Assembly (NCBI GenBank): GCA_019914945.1
Contig: CM034105.1
Span: 10,478,001-10,542,000, forward strand
From: Typha latifolia
Taxonomy: Eukaryota > Streptophyta > Magnoliopsida > Poales > Typhaceae
Length of the DNA stretch: 64,000 bases
Direction of reading: 5' to 3'
This document shows positions 13,204-24,470 of the stretch, piece after piece. The notes under the pieces are model-generated. The model was not told the origin of the DNA. It saw only the letters and a program-made list of their open reading frames with translations, and did no database searches. The translations under genes and the position numbers were made by a program. How positions within the stretch are numbered: the first letter of the stretch is position 1; every line of letters starts with the position of its first letter.

Positions 13204-14050
13204 AGCTGTAGAAGGGTTGTTTCAGGTAAATTACACATTACCCCCTTTAGTTTTAGAGTTTTTTAACAAACTAGCGCTCTTCTAATTATTTTTTTATTTT
13301 TTTTAAGCTCTCTTCTAAATTTTATTTATCAAAATGGACCATTCCTCAAACTTGATACCAAAAAAACCTATTTTACTGTAGCTGTATGTAAAATTTAGTA
13401 TTTCAATTTTAGATGAATTCAGCATTTTATCTTCTAAGTAAAATGCTAAATTTTTAAGCGTTTTTATTTAGAACATCGAAAAATTTAGCACTTTACTAGG
13501 GAAAGAGAATTCTATTTTTTTCCAGTGTTTTATTAACATGATGAACTACTAAGTTTTGCAAATTATAACTTTATTTTGAACATATGATATATAGTTACGA
13601 AGATAAAAAGGGATGAATATAATAATTTTGATCAAAACTTAGTTGGACCTCAAATTAAAAAGAAAATATATAAAGAAAAAGTTTAGACCATTGTATTTTT
13701 ATACTGGGTTATTCATTTTAGTCTTAAAATATATTATTATGAAAATATAAAAAAAATTATGAGTTAAAAAAATGTGTTTATTTCCCACGGGTAAATGTGC
13801 TCGTAATCCCAAAAAAATGACGGCGCCTCTAAATTTTTGTTTTAATTTTTTTTTACAATTTTTTGCTGATAAAATACTAAACTATTCGACATTTTCCCAA
13901 AGGTAAGATGCCAAAAAGTTTAGCATTTTATTAAATGTTATTTTTGTCTTTTCTAGTGTTGTACTTTTGTAAATGAAATGCTTACCTTTTGAGAAAAGAT
14001 GGGGCCAAGCACGGAGAGACGGTAAAAAATGAGTGTAAATAATATTTAGA
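13204..14050. other. AT-rich intergenic region upstream of FKBP15
   Basis: No coding frame or RNA gene. Short phrases such as tttagcattttat recur several times between 13380 and 13950 on both strands, suggesting decayed repeats. A segment at 13226-13262 (taaattacacattaccccc) resembles the ends of the TIR element that follows. Confidence 0.5.
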
Positions 14051-14321
14051 GATAATTTTATTTTTAGCCCCTAAATTATTACACATTTTCATAATGATCT
14101 TTTGAAAAAAAAATGTGTACACACTAAAAACAGTTAGAAATATCTCTCTCCTAACATTGTTGACCGAATCAATTAACCAAATTGCCCCTCCACTTATAAT
14201 GACATAATAGTTAAGTTGCTTAGTTAATATTAAATATTTTAATTTTTTTATTCCTTTGTTGCCCCAATCCCTATTTCTTCCAAAATTCTATCATTCCTCT
14301 CCCCACAAAGAACTCGAAGCC

Positions 14322-15200
14322 ATGGCTTCCCTCTTCCTCTCGCCTTCTCTAAAGCTATCTACAAGAGTTCTCCCTTCTCCTTCCTCCTCTGAGAAGCCTC
14401 ACCTAGGTTTGGCCCTCGTCTACGGCAGCTTTTTTCCTAGAAGGTCGAGGCCGAGGAATTTCTAACTTCGTTTGCTCGTCACCTCCCCCAACTCTATCCT
14501 CAACGAGGAGGCCTTCAAGGGCATCAGTGCCGAGATTCCCCCAACTCCATCCTTTACCAAGATCGCTCCGCTCCGAGAATTATGCTAAGCTAGTAACTAG
14601 CGTTGATCCCTCCCAACACCCATCTTCCTTTACCGACTTCTCTCTTGTGTCGTCCAGAGAACACATCAAGGCCTTGGCCAATCGATTCATGTAGGATGAT
14701 GCCAATGACCTATGGAATGACGATGATGGCCCCATCCGCTCCCGGCTAGCTTTGGGTTTCGAGCTCAGCCTCACCTTCCTTGCCAGATGTAAGGAAGCCT
14801 ATGGAAGATCGATGAGGCAAAAAGGTGGCGTCTTTTATGCACCTTCCAAAAACCTTCATCATCATTGACATTAAAGTGCTTTTGCTATCACTCTCCAAAC
14901 ATCACATTGTAAGCTTCATCATTTGAATGACTTTTTTCGTATGTGATTTCATATCATTGCTGTGACTGTCAACTATATCTAACAACTGATCAACTTTCAT
15001 ATTTTCTTCGAATAAGCTAATCCAGGTTTCTTCTTCCATAGATGATTTCCAATATGACAACACTGAAGCTGTAGATATCAACCTTCTCTGTGATGATTAA
15101 GATCAACCATTCAAGTGCTAGTATCCATGTGTGCCTAAGAGAGGAGGATACTTTAAGCATGTCGAGAAGGAAAACAGTGGTTTTTTAAGTTAAATATGAG
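14322..15200 (+). pseudogene. Broken fragment of a plastid-targeted-looking host protein
   Basis: From the ATG at 14322 the frame encodes MASLFLSPSLKLSTRVLP, rich in Ser/Leu/Pro/Arg like a chloroplast transit peptide, and stops at 14463-14465. Reading past that stop, coding-like pieces continue: SPNSILNEEAFKGISAEI, then ENYAKLVTSVDPSQHP, SSREHIKALANRFM, DDANDLWNDDDGPIRSR, and near 15050-15180 FQYDNTEAVDINLLCDD and PKRGGYFKHVEKENSG. In-frame stops and frame changes separate these pieces, so no intact product is possible. GC content is clearly higher than in the flanks. I do not recognise the parent gene. The location between inverted ends suggests capture by a transposon. Confidence 0.55.
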
Positions 15201-15515
15201 AGCTTCGAGATGAGTTGAGGAACAGAGAGCTGGTGGGTAATGAGAAATGGCAGAGTGAAGGAAGGATCCATTCTTACTAAAAAAAAATTGATGCATTTTT
15301 AATTTTCTTCAATGAAAGTACTGTAAAATTTGGTTGTATAGAAGTTTTGTCAATATTTCAATATTTTGTTAAGTTCAAAATTATAACTTGGAGAAGTGGT
15401 GGGATACAGTAGACTTTGGGAGAAAATGGTAAGGATCAGGGTATGGAGAAGGGGAGAGGGTTTTAATTGACTATCTAAGGGTATTTTGGTTATTATAAAA
15501 GTCTATATATTAAGT

Positions 15516-16091
15516 TGTTACGATTCGACCATGTGTGTTAGGTTAGTTGAGTCGGTTGAGTCGAGTCGAGTCAACTCAAGTTAGTTTTATCTTATTATTT
15601 TAAATTTCAAATAAATTGAATAATTCGTAAGTGGATCTGATCCACTAGGATTTTTACTCCTATAAATAGGAGTGGACATGTGTTGATAATTATCGTTAAC
15701 TCGATAATTGAATGAATCTAAGTTTAGCCAAATTATTATTTTCATCTTTATCCTTTATCGTAGTCATCATATTATCTTTATCTTTCTAGGAGTAGATCAT
15801 AGCCGTAGAAGCATTTCGATCTCACAAACTCTAGCCACATTCCTTCACCAGTAGCCACCCTACTTTAGGTTCGTCCACCAAAACCTTTGGCCGTCTGCCA
15901 CCCTTCGATAACTGTCGCAACGTTGGATATTTACTGTTTTGCTCGTTCTACCCTTGCTCCGCTATTTTAACCATAACTTTCCATTCAGGTCTCCAAGTGA
16001 CTTTATTCTTAAGCTATTAGATTTGATACTTCCGAGGTCAAAATCTCAGGATCATCCTGCGAATGGATTATTTTAAATTTTGTTTGAAACA
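15516..16091 (+). mobile_element. Solo LTR, family A (TGTTAC...AACA, about 575 bp), copy 1
   Basis: Begins TGTTACGATTCGACC, has a TATA-like CTATAAATAGGAG near 15660, and ends ...GAAACA. Flanks taagt and ttagt form a near-match (4 of 5) target duplication. The same sequence order is found in reverse at 60137-60706 and, more diverged, at 35492-36231, including the shared phrases GTCCACCA, GTTGGATATTTAC and ATCCACTAGG/ATCCACATG. It sits inside the 14.05-16.3 kb TIR element and is therefore younger than that insertion. Confidence 0.65.
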
Positions 16092-16300
16092 TTAGTTGTG
16101 GACATGCATATAAGAGTATTTTAGTCATATTGTTGTCATGTAACTCTGACAATTTACGGACTAAAATGTAATGGAACTCTAACAAAATGGGTCAAGTAAG
16201 ATATTTTCGATATTTTAGGAGGTCAGTGTGTACCAAAAAAGGTTTATGGGTTCATTGTAAAAATGGGTTATAATTTAAGGGGTGAAAAAAAAATTATTCT

Positions 16301-18276
16301 TAATTTTTATCTATGTCTTCTCCCTACAATAACATAACAACTCCTACTTAATTAGTCATCTTTTTGAAACAACAAAGAGCTTTTCTTCCTTATTTACATT
16401 GTTCTTTAATAAACTCTTATTTTCTCGTTCACCTCTCCAATAGAAAACGCAACTTAAAAAATTACTTTTATAACATTATGCTACATTCCTTTTCTATAAA
16501 GGGATGTTATAGTAAAGATGAGAATAAAATATTATTTTATTATGAATGTGGAAGTACTCCTCTTTAAAACTTTGAAAATAATTTCACTTAAAAGTGAAGG
16601 TGAAATTTTATAAACTAATAAAAGTACATCTAGATGAATATGATATTACTATTTAATATATGTTTTTTTGTTAAAACAAGTTGATTCTTTTGTTATTTTT
16701 GTTGAGAATGAAAATCTCCAATTATATTTGAAGTATGCCCACCGTATCAAAAATCTATATATTTTATTGACTAAGGTAAATTTTGTGAATTTTATGGATA
16801 TATTTATGCATTTTTTATAATACAAACATTTACACATTTTATAAAATAATATCTATGGATTGTTCATCAAATAATCCGCTACTTAAGATAAATAAATACG
16901 TATTAATTTATTTCAAATACTCCGGTGTTGTAGGTCAAAATATAATTTTATTGTTCTATATACTCCAAATTATTTCAAATATAGTTTTATTGTTTTATAA
17001 AATTAACTTTGATTATAAAAAAAAATTAGTTGTGAGTTTAATTCTTATGGTACTTGCTCTTCATAGGAGAGTCATTATCTAGTAAGGTGTTGGTTACCTT
17101 GAAACTAGTTCTCATGGTTGAGGGCAATTCTGACTTCGCTTGAATTTGTTAAAATAAGAATTGTTAAATGTAGAGCTATCAAATTACTGAGTCAAGTCAG
17201 CACTGGCTCACTTAGGCTTGGCTCGATTAGGCTCGTATATATATATAAACTGTTAGATCATAGAGAACCGTATGACAGCATATGATCAGCATTGGGACAT
17301 CAGACTAGATATTGATAGCATGAGTTATTGTTTATTTATCTTGCGTTTTTTCAGTGATCTTAAAAAAAATTATTCCAGCGCTAATCTTTTTATCCATTCT
17401 TCTTCTGTTGAGCAAAAGTGGGTTCAATTGTTGGCGTATGCTTTCGCCCGTTTGAAACACATTGACAGCTAATGCGGAAATTTGTTCAGGGATTAGCATG
17501 TCATAACCAAAGTAGTTTGTCACAAAGGATAAGGGGAGGTAATCAAGTAAGAAAGTTTGAGGTGTGGAGTTCTTTATGTGCTTGCTAGCTAAATTTACGA
17601 AGATAGAACATCTCGCCCCCCTTGGTCTCCAACTTTATGCAAAATTCCATGACCTGATTTTTAATTTTGTTCCTATTTGATTGGAAAAAAGAAGTTAAAG
17701 AGAAAGATGGAGCATTTACAGGAAATACATTATAAGACTCAATGATCACTCAATCACTTTTCTTCCTCAACTATGTGTCCTGGAAAAGGGAAAAGCATTA
17801 CACTGACTTGCTTTTGTTGAATTAATTTGATAAGTTATTTGTAGGATTTATAAATTATTGAATTGTTAGTCGTTAATTGTTACTTCGACCTCTTCTATTT
17901 CAGGTCTAGAAGACATTTGAAGGCTCTGCACCTCGATGGAGCTTTACAAGAAATACTTTAATTATTTCATTTTGCTAGTAGCATTATAAATTAATATTTT
18001 TTATTTATATTCTCTTTTGTTTTTGATAGGGCTGTGATCTTTGGACAATAAAACAGATGGCTCAATGTAGTTTGAAATGTATTATGAACTTTGCTTAAAT
18101 TATTTCTAGTTCGTTGATGTATTATGAACTTAATATTGGATGTTTGATGTTGGTGATTGAATTGTGAACTTAATTATTGTAGTTGTCGTGGGATTATTAG
18201 ATTTGAAAGTTGAAACTTAGAACTAAAACTAATATTTAGACTTATTTATTTAATGTTGATTGTCCGTGGTCGAATT
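16301..18276. other. AT-rich intergenic region, no gene recognised
   Basis: Frames up to 75 codons occur here but their translations are low-complexity (Ile/Leu/Lys/Phe/Tyr rich) with no known motif. A short GC-richer patch at 17180-17235 (GGCTTGGCTCGATTAGGCTCG) resembles the TAGGG/GGCTCG repeat ends at 39.5 kb. Nothing else could be supported. Confidence 0.5.
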
Positions 18277-20690
18277 TGAAACGCCCAAACCTCCAAATAC
18301 ACGTGTAAACCGCGTGGGTAAATCCTCCCACGCGGTGCATCACATGACCTATCAGTACAAGGATTTCACAAGGCACACAACAACACACTTTCACCATAGA
18401 TAACTCAACTAAAGGAGTCTGGATACAAGTTCCACAGGCCACAACAAGTCTTCCAAATATACATCCAAAATACTATGCTAAAGTCCAAAAATACAACGTC
18501 ATCATCACACCCTCGCAGGGGCTTAATACAACTAATATACGAAAAGAAAAGCGGCTACTCCTCGCTACCCGCACCTGCGTCCCCTAGCTCTGAAATAATA
18601 CCGCCACGAGGGGTGAGCTTACAGCCCAGCGAGTAGGATCCATACAATCTAAAATAATGACATCGCATGTATATATCCAATGTATGCCCATATTTGCTAA
18701 CGATAACGATATGCTTATTGAAATGACTTACCACAATTTACTAAGGCAATGCAATTGATAAAGATTACTAATCAATATCCTGGAACATGCTAGTTCCTAA
18801 ACGTATTATGATAAGTTCACACAGATATAAAGCTTGAGGCAATCTCTTATTCGTACACATCTCAATCATATGTTTTACATGTTATGCATAGCAATAAAAT
18901 AGCAGTTTAGTCATCTCATGTCTACCAAAGCAATAATCATACTCATCATCGCTCACCGAGCTATTCACCACACAAGGTAAATACTCTTAAGAAACAATCA
19001 TCCATCATCTCATACATCGAGAGGGGATATATACACATCTACCGGTCGTAAGCCCATATCTCACTCTCTCTAAATCATCACCGCCCTCGGCGGGAGAATC
19101 GGGAGCCCTCGGCTCATCAACAGACGCCCTAACCCTGCGTCGTCGGGTACCGCTAGAGTTATATCCCCGCCTCACAATCATGTTCTTCTATCATTATAAT
19201 CTAGTCCTAACTATGCAGTATAACTACCTGAATGCCACACAGGCTTCCCAACCTCAGGCGTAGGCCGCTAATAGTATAGTCATATAAGATACACTCTACC
19301 CTTAACCCTGGGCTGAGTGAGTAGGGGTACTGCCTAGTCAGAATTCGACTACTAATGATAGGTGGAAGTGGTGCAGTGTTTATGAGTGCATAAAGCCTGT
19401 TATAGTCATCATGATCATTACATTCTATGTTCACAGCAATCATACATCTATGCAATGGTATACCATACCGGACACATGTAAAGCATTATCATACTAATGT
19501 TGATGTCACATTAACATTCTCATAATACTATGATGAACAGGTTATAAATAACTACATATGCAAAATATATAATAGGGAGTACCAACTGCATGCATTAATA
19601 CCGACATTTCCTATAGTATCATGACAGGTATAATGACTGTAATTATGTTATTCTAGATTTGTATAACTCTACTCGCCTGGGGTCTCCACGGTATGGTAAA
19701 ACTCGTCAGCTAGTCGGCTCCTTCGGAAGCCCAAAATCCTCCTGTGTAAATCCTATTAATTCACGTAAGTATGCCATTAGCGAACTAATAGAATTAATTA
19801 TCTTATTAGCACATTTATGTTTGGTACGAGTCAAGGGTATCCTAGGAATCTAATGTTATCCCAAAATTAAGGATCCGGCTAATCAAATCAGGTAAAAATG
19901 ATAAACAGGGTTATAGGGTCCAAATGGCTCCAAATGGGCTAGGCTAGAGGCAATGGGTAGGCCCAAACCCAATCCACAAAGCAATAGGGCCTTGGTGGGC
20001 TGGGGGCCCAGCCACAGCCCACCAAGGTTGGAATAGTGGGCTACAGACTGCAGCCCACTCCACAATGGGCTAATGGGCTGCAGCCTGCAGCCCACCCAAG
20101 TCTAGGTGGGCTGCGGCCCGCAGCCCACCCAGACCGGGCTGGTGGGCTGCGGTCTGCAGCCCACCCCAACAGATTAGTGGGCTGCAGACCACTGCAGCCC
20201 ACTAAGGGGGGAAATGGGTGGGGGTTAAACCCCCACCCCTCCACCCCATCTCCTTCCACTCCCGATGGAAGGAGGGTGAGGCGGAGAGAAGCGCCCACGA
20301 GGCCACGAGGCTGCGGCGGCGTGGCACGAGGCCGGCGGCGCAGCGCGAGGACGGCAGCGGCATGGGTCCAGCACAGCACGAGGCCGAGGAGGGGAAGGAA
20401 AAGGGGAGGAGAGCTTACCGGATGGGGGATGGTCGGCGAGCTCGGCGGCTCCGGCGGCTATCGGCAACCACGAGAGAGAGAGAGAGAGGTAGCAAATGGA
20501 GGGGAAGGTGAGAGGCTGAAGGTGGGAGGGTTGCGGTGAGGGAAAGAAAAGATGAGGGAGATGGGGAAGGTGGCGTGCACGGCAAAGGAAGGGAAGAAGA
20601 AGAGGAAAAGGGAGGGGGCAGGGTGGCAGGCTGACGCACGGCACGTGCGTCAGTGAGAGAGAGATTTTTTTTTTATTTTGGGGTGTTACA
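18277..20690 (-). mobile_element. Large solo LTR (2.4 kb) with 5-bp target duplication
   Basis: On the minus strand the element starts TGTAACACCCC (20690) and ends GGGCGTTTCA (18277), the TG...CA form of LTRs with imperfect inverted termini. It is flanked by GAATT on both sides (18272-18276 and 20691-20695), a perfect 5-bp target-site duplication. There is no gag, pol or second LTR copy, so it is best read as a solo LTR left by recombination, probably of a Ty3-type retrotransposon given its length and TGTAACACCCC start. It contains a GC-rich block (19990-20640) much unlike the surroundings. Long open frames within that block, on both strands, are consequences of GC-rich repeat composition and not genes. 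Confidence 0.75.
19991..20201. repeat. Array of GC-rich imperfect palindromes (GTGGGCTGC-GCAGCCCAC)
   Basis: Six imperfect palindromes follow each other: 19991-20026 (TTGGTGGGCTGGG / CCCAGCC..CCCACCAA), 20036-20058, about 20072-20093, 20106-20128, 20142-20164 and 20177-20201. Each has the form GTGGGCTGC(A/G)G..C(T/G)GCAGCCCAC with a 1-5 base centre, spaced about 35 bases. They lie inside the large solo LTR and would form stable stem-loops in single strands or RNA. Confidence 0.85.
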
Positions 20691-20885
20691 GAATTGGTGT
20701 GTGGATTTGGTTTGAATTGAATTTATAGTTGAATGCTATATAATTTTTATTTTTGTATTGTATAAATTTTGAGTTGAAAAAAAAATTTATTTTGTTTATA
20801 TAATGAACTATTTATATAAGGTAAAATTATAAACATTGATTTTTTATAGTAAATTTTATTCATGTTTGGTTATTCGTGTTGTGTT

Positions 20886-21126
20886 AACAGGTCGTGTTAA
20901 CACGACCTGTTTAATAAATGGGTTATTTTTTCATACTAACATGACCCATTTAATAAACGGGCTATATGAGTTATGTCATGTTACCCGTTTAATAAACGAG
21001 TTATGTTCCTATCTACCAAATACAACTCATTTAATAATCAGATCGTATGAGGGTGAGGATGAATTTGACCCGACCTGAATCTGACTCGACCCAAACCTGC
21101 TTAACCCGACCCGATTGCCACCCCTA
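20886..21126. mobile_element. Fragment of non-autonomous hAT-like element ending CGATTGCCACCCCTA
   Basis: The right border read inward is TAGGGGTGGCAATCGGGTCGGG, a terminus often seen in short non-autonomous plant elements (this placement is from general knowledge of such repeats). Upstream, repeated GACCCGACC, ACTCGACCC and the TTTAATAAA palindromes make up the body. The left terminus and target duplication are not clear. Confidence 0.45.
20904..21043. repeat. Four tandem palindromes with TTTAATAAA core
   Basis: Related units at 20904-20924, 20943-20963, 20983-21002 and 21023-21043 have the form (A)ACCCGTTTAATAAACGGGTT with scattered changes. Together with a GACCTG/CAGGTC inverted pair at 20889-20909 they form the body of a small element whose right end is at 21126. 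Confidence 0.75.
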
Positions 21127-21215
21127 CTACTGTTGTTGTTGCAGCTCTGCTGTTACTATTACCGCACCTCTAATGCTACTATTGTTGTACCTCTGCTGCT
21201 ACTATTGCTGCATCC
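21121..21215. repeat. Degenerate CTG/CTA trinucleotide minisatellite
   Basis: The phrase tctgctg(c/t)tactattg(c/t)tg recurs three times with small changes, giving a degenerate trinucleotide-based minisatellite. Confidence 0.7.
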
Positions 21216-21302
21216 ATTACTCTATCAAAAAAAAGGAAGAAATTAAAATGCAAAAATATCTAAAATAATCAAGCAACAAGTAGATTGAAGCAAAATTAAT
21301 CA

Positions 21303-23466
21303 TTACAACCAAATTAAATATATCTTAGCTACTGAGTGCTCCTTACAAATGCATGAATTGCCGTTCACCTCTCTCCCACGATCCCTACCAGCAACTCTCT
21401 CACATCCTCTTCTGTGGCCCCTTTTATTAGAAATACATCTACCACGACCACTTCTTCTACTAATTGATATTTCCCTTGATAAAGTAGTCATGTTAGAAGT
21501 TTCTTCAAAAGATTTAAGATATTAATAAGCTCTTTGCAGCTTCTTTGATTATGCCCTCGCCCTTCACATCTCTTGCATATTTTGAAAGGCCTAAAAAGCT
21601 CACATTTAAATTATTCCTCGTTTGGTCCTCTAATTCTCTTTTTAGTTGGCCTACTCCTTGAATGATAAAGGATGACCTAACAAGTTGTCTATAGAAGATT
21701 GCCACATATTTTTATCTAGTAAAGGTGAAATTTGACCATCATACGTTGCTTTATATTTTTCAAACGTATAGTATTCATCAATGTAGTCCACTATATTCCT
21801 TGAAAGACAAAAATAACAGTAGCCGCATGAACACAAGAAAACCCATATAATTGTCAACGCCTACATAAACATTCTCGAGTGCCCAATTTGACAATATATC
21901 GCTCTTCTTTTCCCTGATCCTCTGTCTCTTTATTATCAGACCTAATAATTTTTCTTCTCACTCCTGCTTCTTTGTTTACCCAAATGATATACTTTGAGAT
22001 CAATGGAGGTATGAACACCTTGCCACATGTCAACGTGTCTCCACCTTCTTTCTATCATTTGCATCATTTTTTGCCTAATATTATGAATAAGATCAATATA
22101 TGGGCAGCTACGATCTTCCAAGATTGATCTATTAAAATATTTTGATCCGCAATTCATGAAATAGTAGACCTTCATAACTTTTTCGAATTTGCAGCTTGTC
22201 CAATGCTACAATAAGAAAATAGAAATAACATTACATTAAGTAGAGCTATCTACATAAAAAAAAATTAGAAAAAAAATTTACATAGCTATTTACATTCTCA
22301 TTTTGTGCTCTAATCTATCTCTTATGTTTGGATAGATCTTTCAAGGCTTTCATCTCACCAAATTGTTGATATGCCCGATACGTCTTTCAAACATTTTAGG
22401 AACCACTTTCGATTATAACCACTTTCCACATCAATCACTTCATATGTCATAGGAAAATTTTCAAAATTACCATCCTAAACTATTGGTGTATTAACTCTTC
22501 AAATGGCATCTATCTAATCCTAAGTAAGGCATACACCCTTTTTTGAAATCATCAATGCAAGCATTGAAACATACAAAGAACCTTTGGAATCCATTTCCTA
22601 TATCATCAACATCAAATGTTATCACACTTAGAAATGATTTCTCCACATTGTCAAATATTTTTTTTCAAAGCAATCTATCTTTCCTTCCATAATTTACCAT
22701 AATTCAACTCCACATGATATGCATCATTTATCTTTCATTTTAGCACATTGATTCCTAAACTATGCTAAAGTAGAATTCGATTAATAATTTTTTCAGCTAT
22801 CCAATTGGCTTTCGCCATCTTGTTACCGCAAATATTACTTGTCTCATAGATATGTGTTTTATTTATTTATTTCACTTGCATTATTCTGCCACCTAATATA
22901 GTAAAAGCATGTAATCTCTATGGAGACCCTTGTTGTGCACATCTAATATTAACTTTGTCAAGCTCATTCTATATATATATAGTCTCAAAATAGTAAGCAA
23001 TTGCAAAGTCTCTTAGTGTATCTTTGAATTTGTTGGCATTGTCATATGTTACACCAACAACCATCGAGGAATCCTCGTTTTGCTACTCACATGCTTGCTC
23101 TCTAAAATCTCCTTCATCATCTGAAGATAAGCTATCATCATTGTCACTCTCATCATTATCATTGTTATGCTATATATCATTGGAAGGTTCTGAGCATGAG
23201 ACACTATCCAAAAATTTCATATCATCACCAAACTTATTATGTACATCTGTCTTCGCTGGTGGATTGTCATTTTGATTGTAAGAAGTTTGTGCTCATTCAT
23301 ATCGATCATCATACTCATTATTATAATAATCTTCTCTTATATCAACATACATATCAATATACACTAATAACAAACAATCATTACATATTTTTATAAGATT
23401 GTTATCATTATTCAAAGTGATAAAAGACCGATGCAATGTAGGTGAGTTGATCTCATGCCCTTCCAT
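21303..23466 (-). pseudogene. Degenerate MuDR-type (MULE) transposase
   Basis: Reading the minus strand from an ATG at 23466, an N-terminal acidic region (DNDDSLSSDDEGDFREQ, near 23150) is followed by ANKFKDTLRDFAIAYYFE (near 23020), typical of the MuDR DNA-binding domain, then a long decayed middle. Towards the C-terminus NRSILEDRSCPYIDLIHNIRQKMM (about 22050-22130) and IVDYIDEYYTFEKYKATYDG followed by ISPLLDKNMWQ (about 21720-21800) match the MULE transposase and the region around its SWIM zinc finger, then an Arg/Gly-rich tail. Many stops and frame changes break it into pieces, so no active transposase can be made. Terminal inverted repeats were not found. Confidence 0.7.
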
Positions 23467-24470
23467 ATTAGCTTTGACTAATATATAGTGATAGAGTTAA
23501 GTAAAATTCACATAAACTCAGTCTATGCTAAATATATGTTGACTTCTTCCACTATATTCTCTATATAGAGTTCTCTCATTTACTTTCTATATGCCCTCAT
23601 AATGTAATTTGATCTTTACTATAATTTTCCCTAATAAAATATATTTATAATAAATTATACGTATCATGCTAAATATTAATAGGGCTAATAAATCTGATAA
23701 CAAGAATTTAACGAAATATAGTAAATAACAAGCTTAATAAATTGCAAATAGGTAATATACTTAATAACTTGTTTGTAATATTTCTAGAAATATATGATAT
23801 GCACAGTCTTAGTACTCAAGGGAATATAGATAAAAACATATGAAAAGTGATTATACAAGACTTAAACAAAGGTACTACTATGTAAAGAGAGAATATCTTG
23901 CCTTAATTCAGAGAGTAGAAACATACATGGGGAAGAAAGAGCAAGGAAGAGAGCTCAATAACTAGAACATTCATATTTCTCTTCAAGAACACCGAGGTAA
24001 ATCGGAGAAGAAAGATCGGTGAAGTGAGATTGGGGAAGAGAGACTTATTCATAAATCAGATGTTTTAGTTTTCTTTCTTTTTATTATTTATTCTAATTAA
24101 AAGATAATTATTTTCTAATGTGAATAGAGATGTTGCTTCTTTGCATTCCTTAATGATGTAGTAAATTCATCGATGGCATATTTAAATATATTAAAATTTT
24201 GTAGACTTTTTTAATATTATCTTATTTTTCTAATAAATTTGAATTTTACGTAGAAGTTTAAATAATTATCAACAATAAGTATTAAAAGATATTTGCTTTA
24301 TAATTTCATGTATGGCAACATTGTAGACTCCCCACTAAGTCAAGAGTGACTTATTCATTGATATCTCATTTAATGCAATCTCATCTTAATAAAATATGTC
24401 TACATCTACAATCTGATATATCCACATTTTTTCTCCTCAATCAACTCCTTTATCTACACACTAATAATCT
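23467..24470. other. AT-rich region next to MULE remnant
   Basis: No coding region recognised. A GA-rich segment at 23930-24050 (agagcaaggaagagagct, gaggtaaatcggagaag) could be the 5' leader or subterminal part of the MULE, but this is inference. Confidence 0.4.

Larger units (their letters stand above)
14051..16300. mobile_element. TIR element carrying a host gene fragment (Pack-type, putative)
   Basis: The sequence at 14051-14124 (gataattttatttttagccc... tgtgtacacact) reappears as an imperfect inverted repeat at 16225-16300 (agtgtgtaccaaaaaagg... aaattattc). Matching blocks include AGCCCCTAAATTAT versus CACCCCTTAAATTAT and GTGTACACACT versus GGTACACACTG. Between these ends lie a broken plastid-protein-like fragment (14322-15200) and a solo LTR (15516-16091). 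No transposase is visible, so this would be a non-autonomous DNA element of Pack-MULE type. A target-site duplication was not found, which keeps the superfamily open. Confidence 0.5.

Noticed and set aside
19207..19455. Minus-strand frame of 82 codons
   Set aside because: Within the large solo LTR, with no similarity to gag or pol.
20036..20644. Long overlapping open frames on both strands (up to 167 codons)
   Set aside because: They lie in the GC-rich block of a solo LTR, run in several frames at once, and encode Pro/Ala/Arg/Ser-rich low-complexity peptides with no motif. High GC content explains the lack of stops.
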